From assembly GCA_021823045.1 (NCBI GenBank), contig JAKAPB010000188.1, positions 1 through 5,016 on the forward strand: DNA of 5,016 nt. The letters are read 5' to 3'. Positions within the stretch are counted from its first letter, which is position 1; every line of letters begins with the position of its first letter. A program made the translations under genes and the position numbers. The notes below the pieces were generated by a model that did no database searches, was not told where the DNA came from, and worked only from the letters and a program-made list of their open reading frames with translations. Of the stretch, positions 1 through 5,016 are shown piece after piece. This stretch comes from Actinomycetes bacterium. Lineage in GTDB: Bacteria; Actinomycetota; Acidimicrobiia; Acidimicrobiales; Acidimicrobiaceae.

Positions 1-1
1 G

Positions 2-1825
2 CGATTTCGGGCAGAGGCGACCTCCGCCGCTGCGCTTAATCATCCCTCGGTCATGAGGGTTTTTGACTGGGGTGAGTCGAACGGCACTCCATACCTGGTG
101 CTCGAGTACCTATCTGGAGGCTCGCTTAGGGAGTATCTAGCCGTTGGCAAGGTGCTCGATGAGTCGAGAGCCGCCGCCCTGTCTCTCCAGGTCGCTCAAG
201 GGTTGGCCTACGCCCATTCAAGGGGGTATGTGCATCGGGATATGAAGCCAGCCAACCTTCTCTTTGACGAAGAGGCGAGGGTGCGAATCGCCGATTTTGG
301 ACTCGCCCGCTCTCTTTCTGAGTCAGCCTGGACCGAACCGATTGGCGTGCTTATCGGCACGGCTAAGTACGCATCGCCCGAACAAGCTAAGGGCTTGGAT
401 TCGACTGAGGCATCGGATGTCTATTCAACGGGGCTCATAATCTACGAGTCGATGTCTGGCAAGCTCCCCTTCGTCGGCGACACGACCTTATCGACGTTGA
501 TGGCCCGGGTCGACATAAACTTGAAGGCTCTTCCAGAGCACGGAAGGCTTTCGAATTTGATCGAAAGTTGTTGTCGGGCCGACCCCGAGGAACGAATTAC
601 CGCTTCGAGCCTCGTAAGCGAGTTGGAGTCTCTAGTTAGGGTGCTTGAACCGCCGAGACCTTTGGAGCTGCATCACTTTTACGATGTACCTTCGGCTCAA
701 AGCGAAATCGATAAAACCTCGCTTTTCGTCCAAAATTCGATAAATGTAAGTTCGGAAGTAGAACTAGAACCGGTTGGTGTGGGGGCGAATGCCCCAGGCT
801 CTAATTTCTTTGATCTTGAGGCGTTTACTCAGACTTCGATCCTGGTCTCCTCGGAGGTGCAAGGCTCACAAAGTCTTGAGGAGGTAGACAATGCCAACCA
901 ACTGGCCAAACCCGAGACCGCTAAACCCAAGAAGAGGCGGAGCAGATGGTGGATGGCTCTTTGGCTATTTTTGCTCCTGGCTGTCCTTGCTTTCGCCGGT
1001 GCGGTAGGGACAGGATTTTTGAAAATACTGCCTCCCGCAAAGGTGAGAATCCCGGCTGTCGCTGGTTCGAACTTCACCCTGGCCAGCAGTCGGTTGAAAG
1101 CTGTCGGCTTGACTTCATCCTTGGCTGGATATTCCTACTCAAAAACCATTCCGAAGGGCGAGGTGATCTCCGAGTCTCCAGCAGCAGGGGTGATCATTCC
1201 CGACACTACGACGGTAAAGTTGGTGGTTTCAAAGGGTCCGCCGCCTGTGGTTCTACCACGACTCGAGGGTATCTCGATTACCGCCGCAGAATCGGTCCTT
1301 GGGGCCGATGGGCTGAAATACACAGTTACTAAGAGCTATTCGGAGACAGTCGCTTCGGGGATCATCATATCTGCTAGTCCTAATGCCGTCACGGTCCTCT
1401 ATGGGTCGAGCGTTTCCTTGGTGGTTTCAAAGGGGCCAGCACCAAGAAATGTGCCAAATCTCGTCGGATCCACCGCCCAGCAGGCGACTAGCCAGTTGGG
1501 TAGCCTAGGGCTAGTAGCCAACATCATCAACGCCTATTCCAACACCGTTGCCGTAGGGACCGTGATGTCTACCAATCCATCTGCGGGGCAGCTGGCAGCG
1601 AAGGGCTCGACGGTAACGGTTACCGTGTCGCAGGGACCGCACCTTGTCCAAGTCCCGAATGTGCTTGGAGATACAATAAGCCAGGCCCAAAGCGCACTGA
1701 CTAACGTAGGCTTGACAGTGGCCAACATCTACGGGCCATCCGGAGCAACCCATGCGCTCGGGACCGACCCGTCAGCGGGTACGACGGTTGATTACGGGAC
1801 TTCGGTCAATCTGTACGTCTTTTAG
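2..1825 (+). CDS. PASTA-domain serine/threonine protein kinase (PknB-like), 5' partial
   Basis: Transmembrane receptor-like kinase that phosphorylates Ser/Thr on cytoplasmic proteins. In this family the extracellular PASTA repeats sense peptidoglycan fragments or lipid II. The first ATG (base 53) is not the true start: the frame is open to base 2 and those codons read like the kinase alpha-C helix (RAEA, then AALNHPSV), so the glycine loop and ATP lysine lie off the left edge. Counting from that ATG: catalytic loop HRDMKPAN 61-68 (D63, K65, N68), DFG 81-83, SPE 108-110, helix-F DVYSTG 122-127, conserved R181. The activation loop has a single T94 in WTEP rather than the TxT pair of M. tuberculosis PknB. 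A linker of about 90 residues (203-292) precedes a basic KPKKRRSR stretch, one membrane helix (about 299-321) and four PASTA repeats (about 330-395, 397-461, 465-528, 531-590). All visible catalytic residues are present, so it is probably active. The family is sure; the true start and targets are unknown. Confidence 0.96.
   Translation, partial: RFRAEATSAAALNHPSVMRVFDWGESNGTPYLVLEYLSGGSLREYLAVGKVLDESRAAALSLQVAQGLAYAHSRGYVHRDMKPANLLFDEEARVRIADFGLARSLSESAWTEPIGVLIGTAKYASPEQAKGLDSTEASDVYSTGLIIYESMSGKLPFVGDTTLSTLMARVDINLKALPEHGRLSNLIESCCRADPEERITASSLVSELESLVRVLEPPRPLELHHFYDVPSAQSEIDKTSLFVQNSINVSSEVELEPVGVGANAPGSNFFDLEAFTQTSILVSSEVQGSQSLEEVDNANQLAKPETAKPKKRRSRWWMALWLFLLLAVLAFAGAVGTGFLKILPPAKVRIPAVAGSNFTLASSRLKAVGLTSSLAGYSYSKTIPKGEVISESPAAGVIIPDTTTVKLVVSKGPPPVVLPRLEGISITAAESVLGADGLKYTVTKSYSETVASGIIISASPNAVTVLYGSSVSLVVSKGPAPRNVPNLVGSTAQQATSQLGSLGLVANIINAYSNTVAVGTVMSTNPSAGQLAAKGSTVTVTVSQGPHLVQVPNVLGDTISQAQSALTNVGLTVANIYGPSGATHALGTDPSAGTTVDYGTSVNLYVF
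731..859 (+). repeat. Duplicated short peptide in the kinase juxtamembrane linker
   Basis: Two copies of Q-[NT]-S-I-x-V-S-S-E-V lie in the cytoplasmic linker between kinase lobe and membrane helix, at residues 227-236 (bases 731-760) and 260-269 (bases 830-859), counting from the ATG at base 53. Each is preceded by an F-[YF]-D-[VL] motif (209-212 and 252-255). The codons of the two copies differ mostly at synonymous positions (for example ata/atc, gta/gtc, agt/tcc, gaa/gag), so the peptide rather than the DNA has been kept. Serine-rich peptides like this could be phosphosites or docking sites; that role is inference. Confidence 0.6.
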
Positions 1826-1861
1826 TGCTTGATCCCTGTGTTGTAATTACCGCTTGCAATA

Positions 1862-1876
1862 GACGGCTATGCCGTC
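1862..1876. repeat. Short hairpin at the convergent gene junction
   Basis: A perfect 6 bp inverted repeat GACGGC-TAT-GCCGTC overlaps the TAG stop of the SCP2 gene and lies 37 bases past the kinase stop. It sits where a bidirectional terminator would be expected, but neither strand has a T-run after it, so intrinsic termination is doubtful. It could be a weak terminator or an mRNA 3'-end stabiliser, or chance. Confidence 0.25.
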
Positions 1877-2274
1877 ATATCCTTGATCTGCTGCCCAATG
1901 AGGTCAGTGCCGTTCTGAGGCATCGCTCCTTGGAGGGACATTAATTTGGTCATGTCACCGGTGACTCTTATCTTGCCCGCCATGAATGCCTCTATTCCCG
2001 CTTGTGGGTTCATCTCTACAAATAGAGCTTTTGCCGTTGCGTAGTCCAAGGCGATAGTGATGTCCGGATTGTCAAGTTCGCCTATCTCCATGTCCAGGAA
2101 TCCTTGGCTCGTGTCGACGTAAATATGGAGTTCGCCTTCGCCAAAGGGTAATTCAGTAACTATCTGATTCATCCGGATATTGGTGACGATAGCCGTCCCC
2201 TGTTCAGGACTACTCTGGCGCAATCTTCGTGCCTCCTCGATCCACTCTGGACTTAGAAATGGGAATTTCACCAA
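1867..2274 (-). CDS. SCP2 sterol-binding-domain protein
   Basis: Small, probably cytoplasmic protein of the SCP2 (sterol carrier protein 2) fold, which forms a hydrophobic pocket for lipids or acyl chains; bacterial ligands are mostly unknown. It is 135 residues long, about the length of a stand-alone SCP2 domain. Visible hallmarks are an N-terminal LSPEWIEEAR helix (7-16), alternating strands including GELHIYVD (47-54) and PDITIALDY (70-78), and the family's signature block AFMAGKIRVTGDMTKLM (96-112). There is no signal peptide or membrane segment. The longest reading starts at TTG (2274), 5 nt from the AGGAG at 2280-2284. The next codon is GTG (2271), 8 nt from it and equally or more likely to be the start; the protein hardly changes. 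The gene converges on the kinase gene with a 41 bp gap and has no co-directional neighbour here, so it is probably monocistronic. The exact substrate cannot be read from sequence. Confidence 0.9.
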   Translation of the reverse strand: MVKFPFLSPEWIEEARRLRQSSPEQGTAIVTNIRMNQIVTELPFGEGELHIYVDTSQGFLDMEIGELDNPDITIALDYATAKALFVEMNPQAGIEAFMAGKIRVTGDMTKLMSLQGAMPQNGTDLIGQQIKDMTA

Positions 2275-2279
2275 GTGTG

Positions 2280-2286
2280 CTCCTCT
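2280..2286 (-). promoter_or_regulatory. Shine-Dalgarno of the SCP2 gene
   Basis: Read on the minus strand, AGAGGAG lies 5 nt before the TTG at 2274 and 8 nt before the GTG at 2271. It is a strong match to the anti-SD and supports translation beginning at one of these two adjacent codons. The spacing favours GTG slightly. Confidence 0.75.
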
Positions 2287-2293
2287 ATGGTCG

Positions 2294-2319
2294 CCTTGCG
2301 GTTCTAAGCCTACCGCAGG
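2294..2319 (-). promoter_or_regulatory. Leader hairpin upstream of the SCP2 gene
   Basis: TGCGGT (2297-2302) pairs with ACCGCA (2312-2317) across a 9-base loop. Two further C-G pairs extend it beyond a single bulged base (2294-2295 with 2318-2319). If the transcript starts upstream of 2319, this stem would stand about 8 bases before the Shine-Dalgarno in the SCP2 leader. It could influence translation or mRNA stability. It matches no riboswitch I recognise, and there is no alternative pairing that hides the Shine-Dalgarno. Confidence 0.3.
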
Positions 2320-2344
2320 AAGGGCGCGAAGTTCGAAGCCACTT

Positions 2345-2364
2345 GATAATCGACGGTAATTATC
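2345..2364. repeat. Operator-like inverted repeat GATAAT-N8-ATTATC
   Basis: A perfect 6 bp inverted repeat with an 8 bp spacer, centred about 80 bases upstream of the SCP2 start. The 14 bp centre-to-centre spacing is compatible with a dimeric helix-turn-helix regulator, and the place is where the SCP2 promoter should be. No regulator gene is present in the window, and a 6 bp match of this kind can occur by chance. Confidence 0.25.
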
Positions 2365-2550
2365 GGCTATCCACTCTGCTTGTTTGAGTTTTATAAGGGG
2401 CTAGAAATTTTAGAGTCAGACGGTGGCAAGATTGTGCGGAGCGCTTTGCATTATCGCGAGGAGCCAGGTCGACGAGGGGTACTTTGGCGCAGTTGGGTAT
2501 ATCGATATCCCGTTTATCAAGTATCTGGTGAGGCCTAAGCCGCTGTTTGT
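2364..2550 (+). pseudogene. Possible decayed fragment of a haem exporter permease, CcmC-like
   Basis: No intact ORF, but consecutive pieces in different frames follow the C-terminal part of CcmC (cytochrome c maturation, haem handling in the membrane). RLSTLLV (2364-2384) resembles the family's ARLTS-LLL segment. It is followed in frame by TGA and TAA, where the family tends to have aromatic residues (one-base changes from TGG and TAT/TAC). Around 2455-2480 another frame gives REEPGRRG. A third frame (2481-2533) then gives FGAVGYIDIPFIKYLVR, resembling the family's G-x-[VI]-[ND]-[IVL]-P-I-[IV]-x-x-S-V segment, and PKPLF (2534-2548) sits where WW-[RN]-T-L-H belongs. From memory, E. coli CcmC places the first Arg and the Pro of NLP about 129 nt apart; here it is 146 nt, compatible with a slightly longer loop plus a frameshift. 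The rest of the gene is missing on both sides. This is a motif-level reading and could be coincidence. Confidence 0.35.
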
Positions 2551-2579
2551 AGACCGGCGGCGCCGATAGCTCAAAACCG

Positions 2580-2807
2580 GTGGGTCGAGTGGTGATTTAT
2601 GGAGAACAAAACAGATATATGTCAATGTTCGATGGTTTGAAAGGCCCTAACGTATCGAAATGCCTGATTGGAACTGATGAATTATTTGATCAAACTTTGT
2701 TCCCTTACCCAAGGGTAACTGGCCGTTTCGCCACGGTAGTTTTGGATGCGGGGTCAATATCGGCAAGTGGCCGAGATAACTTTAGAAAAAATGTCAAGAA
2801 TTTTTAG
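2580..2807 (+). CDS. Doubtful small ORF, 75 codons, unknown product
   Basis: Open frame beginning GTG, with in-frame ATGs at 2619 and 2625, and ending at TAG 2805-2807. I do not recognise the product. It has no signal peptide, membrane segment or low-complexity stretch. It contains FPYPRVTGRFATVVLDAG near the middle and ends in a charged tail (GRDNFRKNVKNF). No good Shine-Dalgarno sits at a usual distance from any start; the nearest, GGAG at about 2600-2603, is too far from ATG 2619. The stretch is more AT-rich than the flanking genes. It lies between a probable gene relic and the leader of the next gene, so a decayed fragment or a chance ORF is at least as likely as a real gene. Confidence 0.2.
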   Translation: MGRVVIYGEQNRYMSMFDGLKGPNVSKCLIGTDELFDQTLFPYPRVTGRFATVVLDAGSISASGRDNFRKNVKNF

Positions 2808-2945
2808 GGAGATTGGATTTAGGAGCCTCACGAGCAAAGCTAGCGATCGCTTCGGACGGCAGAGAGCCTCGTAGGGATTTGTGTGGTTTGTACTTTGTCA
2901 ACTTTGAGCAGAGTCTGATTTTGGGAAGCGAAGATTGGGGTAGGT
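2808..2945 (+). promoter_or_regulatory. Leader region of the repeat-protein gene
   Basis: Non-coding stretch before the ATG at 2946. The nearest Shine-Dalgarno-like tract is GGGGTAGG (2937-2944), whose GGGG ends 5 nt before the start; it is modest but usable. TTGTCA (2895-2900) could be a -35, but the base run 17 nt further on (ATTTTG) is a poor -10, so I do not assign a promoter. The stretch also contains a 10 bp palindrome AGCGATCGCT (2842-2851) and two copies of GAGCCTC (2823-2829, 2864-2870), both of uncertain meaning. Confidence 0.35.
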
Positions 2946-4967
2946 ATGAAGAAGTTAAGCATCTATATAACTAGGCTGTTCGGCTTAGTAGTGGTGATAT
3001 TCGGCATCTTGACCCCAGCCTTCGCGGCAACTGCTTCTGCAACTTCGCTCCAAACGATATTTGTCAAACAGTCCTCCTTGTCGAAATTCAGCTGTGGAAG
3101 CGATCCGAATCAGTGGGGATTCGTTATCACAACACAAGGACTGACATCTTCGGAGATTCCTCCCTACATATCCGTCGAATGGTCATCTACCCAGCCGACC
3201 TTTGTCCCCCTTTACCTTTCAAACGCTCCGGTTCAAGGCGGCTCGGCACACTATTTTACCGATACATCTGTTAATCCAGAGTCCTATGCTTTTGATAAAC
3301 CTCTGAACGCTGAAGTAAATATATCCACAGATTGGACGGGTCAGTTCGTGCTGAGCCACGGGGCATGTCCTAGCACCACTGCCCCAACTCTGACCATTAC
3401 CAAGACTGCGGGCAGCACGCCTATTAACGCAGGAAGCAACTCGAGCTTTATTATTGCCTCCTCAGCCAACAACCTTCTCTCAGCAGACCAAGTGACACTG
3501 ACCGACCCGCTGCCAATTGCTCTAGGGGTTAGCTACTTGCTCGACTCGAGCAGCAATAAGCCGAGTGGGTCACAGGTGGCTTGGACAAGCTGTGCGATAA
3601 GTCCGGCCCAGGTGCTAAGTTGCAGTTATACTGCGCCGAACGATGGATCATTTTCATTTGCCAAAGTGATAATTGACGTCTCCTCTAGTGCTACTGCGCC
3701 CACAGAGACTCTCGACAACACTGCGACGATCTCCGCTGACGGTATAGTCGAGACCTCTTACGCTTCGATATTGATCAAATCTGCGGTGCCAACTCTCACC
3801 ATCGAAAAGACCGTCGGTATCCCGGGCTCCGTTTCCCAGAGTATTGGGGCCGGTCAAGACTCGATATTTACCCTTAGCGACCTAGGTGTCGTTGGTTGGG
3901 ATTACGGTAAGGTAGCCTTGACCGACCCGCTGCCATCAGGGAGCGGTGTTAGTTATTCGCTGGATGCTGCGAATAACGACCCAACGGCAGGCCAGATCGC
4001 TTGGGACAATTGCAGCCTAACGTCGGACACTGTGGCTTGTGCCTATACTCCATCGCCGACTGGAATATTTGACCCAAGCTTTGCAAATGTCGTGGTGGAT
4101 GTTTCGACGACTTCCTCGGCCTCGGGCGAGACACTGAACAACACGGCTACTATTGCACTAGCTACCATAACCGCTCAAGCTAGCGCTTCGCTAACCGTGA
4201 CCGGAGGGCCTAGTCCGGAGGCGCCGTCACTTTCGATTACAAAGCTAGCTACTGAGCCAATAATCAACGCTCCTGGCTCTTCGACCTTTACCATCGACTC
4301 TTCGGCCACGATAATGAATATTGAGCCGGAAAGCTTTGGCCCGTTGAATTCTGGCGGAGCAACTCCCTCCTCACCTTCTCCCCAGATAGTACTGTTTGAT
4401 CCTCTGCCAGCAGCTCCAGGGATCAGCTACTCGCTCGACCTGAGCAGCAATGTAGCGACCGGTTCTCAGGTGACTTGGACAAATTGTTCGCTTGGTTTGG
4501 GAAATAGCGTTCCGAGCTCCGGTTCCACTACCTTCACTGCAGGTACTTTTTCCCCTTCAGGCGCTGCGGCGGCGGTTTACTGTTATTTCTCCTATAGTGC
4601 TTCGCAGCAGGGACCCTCGACGAGCTACAACTTTGCCCGGGTTATCGTGGACGTGAAAGCTGACAGCACTTCACCGGAGCAGACCGTACTTAACACCGCA
4701 TCGATCACGGCCCAAGGGGTAAGCGAGTACTCCTCGGCTTCGATATTGATTCACTCTGCGACCCCAACCCTCACGATCATCAAGACTGCCGGTATGCCCG
4801 GCTCTTTGGCTTCATCTGTTTATGCTGGTCAAGACTCGATATTCACCATGAGTTCTTTAGGCGTAACCGGTTGGGACTACGGAAAGGTTACCCTGACTGA
4901 TCCGCTGCCATCAGGGACTGGCGTTAGTTACGCTCTCGACCCCGACAACAACAGTCCGACACGCTAG
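2946..4967 (+). CDS. Secreted DUF11-like repeat protein, surface/adhesin type, prematurely stopped
   Basis: Exported protein of at least 673 residues. A Sec signal peptide is clear: MKK, a hydrophobic core (about 8-24) and probable cleavage after AFA (25-27). A unique N-terminal domain (about 28-145) with two cysteines (C50, C141) precedes DUF11-like beta-sandwich modules, each opening with P-[ST]-L-[ST]-I-x-K and carrying a DPLP strand: module 1 at 147-280, 2 at 281-425, 3 at 426-605, 4 at 606 onward. Modules 1-3 each have one cysteine pair (C216/C226, C356/C365, C514/C546) following a conserved Trp, which suggests one disulphide per module outside the cell. The composition is rich in Ser, Thr, Ala and Asn, with very few basic residues. 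No sortase motif or C-terminal anchor appears before the stop at 4965-4967, which falls in the middle of module 4, so the product is incomplete. DUF11 proteins are generally cell-surface or S-layer-associated; the exact role is unknown. Confidence 0.85.
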   Translation: MKKLSIYITRLFGLVVVIFGILTPAFAATASATSLQTIFVKQSSLSKFSCGSDPNQWGFVITTQGLTSSEIPPYISVEWSSTQPTFVPLYLSNAPVQGGSAHYFTDTSVNPESYAFDKPLNAEVNISTDWTGQFVLSHGACPSTTAPTLTITKTAGSTPINAGSNSSFIIASSANNLLSADQVTLTDPLPIALGVSYLLDSSSNKPSGSQVAWTSCAISPAQVLSCSYTAPNDGSFSFAKVIIDVSSSATAPTETLDNTATISADGIVETSYASILIKSAVPTLTIEKTVGIPGSVSQSIGAGQDSIFTLSDLGVVGWDYGKVALTDPLPSGSGVSYSLDAANNDPTAGQIAWDNCSLTSDTVACAYTPSPTGIFDPSFANVVVDVSTTSSASGETLNNTATIALATITAQASASLTVTGGPSPEAPSLSITKLATEPIINAPGSSTFTIDSSATIMNIEPESFGPLNSGGATPSSPSPQIVLFDPLPAAPGISYSLDLSSNVATGSQVTWTNCSLGLGNSVPSSGSTTFTAGTFSPSGAAAAVYCYFSYSASQQGPSTSYNFARVIVDVKADSTSPEQTVLNTASITAQGVSEYSSASILIHSATPTLTIIKTAGMPGSLASSVYAGQDSIFTMSSLGVTGWDYGKVTLTDPLPSGTGVSYALDPDNNSPTR

Positions 4968-5016
4968 GAATTGGCTTGGGATAGTTTCAGGTTAAGGTGT
5001 GATTCCGTGGTATGTA
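3384..5016 (+). repeat. Four tandem DUF11-like modules in an A-B-A-B order
   Basis: Modules lie at about 3384-3785, 3786-4220, 4221-4760 and 4761 to the window end. Modules 2 and 4 share GQDSIFT, GWDYGKV, LTDPLPSG and GVSY almost unchanged, with stretches identical in DNA such as CCGCTGCCATCAGGGA. Modules 1 and 3 share the PIN/PIIN opening, GSQV-[AT]-WT and the closing SASILI-[KH]-SA, and lack GQDSIFT and GWDYG. Module 3 carries two extra Ser/Gly/Pro-rich loops (about residues 456-479 and 516-543). This pattern suggests that a two-module unit was duplicated and its copies then diverged. Confidence 0.75.
4968..5016 (+). pseudogene. Continuation of module 4 beyond the in-frame stop
   Basis: After TAG 4965-4967 the same frame continues as ELAWDSFRLRCDSVVC, which aligns with IAWDNCSLTSDTVAC of module 2 (residues 351-365). 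Identical GCTTGGGA bases and matching codon positions follow. Reading C4962 as one extra base and supplying one missing base before AA 4969-4970 turns the interrupted stretch into T-A-R-Q-L-A-W, against T-A-G-Q-I-A-W in module 2. The gene therefore probably once ran through this point; the stop is either a real mutation or an error near the sequence end. Confidence 0.65.

Noticed and set aside
946..1332. 128-codon plus-strand ORF inside the kinase gene
   Set aside because: Out-of-frame shadow of the membrane helix and PASTA coding region; the kinase frame has strong homology throughout.
1826..1866. Rho-independent terminator for the kinase gene
   Set aside because: No stem followed by a T-run in either direction; only the short hairpin at 1862-1876 is present.
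2416..2625. 69-codon minus-strand ORF
   Set aside because: It lies antisense to the ccmC-like stretch, has no recognisable domain and no convincing Shine-Dalgarno, and its residue pattern looks like a shadow.
2680..2790. CcmE-like reading of the small ORF (LFDQTLFPYPRVTGRF region), which would extend a ccm relic
   Set aside because: Only loose likeness to the DLF-x-EG-x-VV-x-G pattern; the haem-binding His and the spacing are missing.
2842..2851. Palindrome AGCGATCGCT, containing the GCGATCGC octamer seen as cyanobacterial HIP1
   Set aside because: I noticed only this one copy, and the gene content is not cyanobacterial, so it is most simply a chance palindrome.
2873..2901. TTGACA on the minus strand (2896-2901) as a promoter
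   Set aside because: At 17 bp spacing the -10 would be ATCCCT, a poor match, and no supported minus-strand gene lies close downstream.
2275..2945. tRNA, CRISPR array, insertion sequence ends or a toxin-antitoxin pair in the gene-poor spacer
   Set aside because: I see no cloverleaf, spaced direct repeats, terminal inverted repeats or paired small ORFs.

Overview
The window looks like a stretch of actinobacterial chromosome with a middling GC content (by eye, about half). The main clues are a PknB-type Ser/Thr kinase with an extracellular PASTA array, a small SCP2-fold protein of the kind common in Actinobacteria, and a long secreted protein made of DUF11-like modules. A member of the Acidimicrobiia would fit, but nothing here fixes the taxon. 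The first and last genes both run into the window ends.

Layout. Bases 2-1825 (+) carry most of a membrane-spanning PASTA Ser/Thr kinase. Its coding frame is open to the left edge, so the N-lobe start lies outside. Converging on it, with a 41 bp gap, is an SCP2 sterol-carrier-domain gene (1867-2274, -). Upstream of that gene are a clear Shine-Dalgarno, a leader hairpin and an operator-like inverted repeat. Bases 2275-2945 hold no convincing intact gene. Part of this stretch (about 2364-2550) reads, across stops and at least one frameshift, like the C-terminal part of the haem exporter permease CcmC, so I call it a possible gene relic. A 75-codon ORF of unknown worth follows, and then a leader of about 140 bp. 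From 2946 to the right edge is a Sec-exported surface or adhesin-like protein built from two alternating types of DUF11-like module (A-B-A-B). Its reading frame stops at 4965-4967, in the middle of the fourth module, yet recognisable module sequence continues in the same frame up to the end.

How they fit together. The kinase is a plausible cell-wall sensor and the repeat protein is a cell-surface product, but nothing shows they are linked. The genes do not form an operon: kinase and SCP2 gene converge, and the SCP2 gene and repeat gene diverge across a decayed-looking spacer. I see no defence system, mobile element, CRISPR array or RNA gene. The observations most worth checking are the premature stop in module four, the conserved peptide duplicated in the kinase linker, the ccmC-like relic, and the A-B-A-B architecture.
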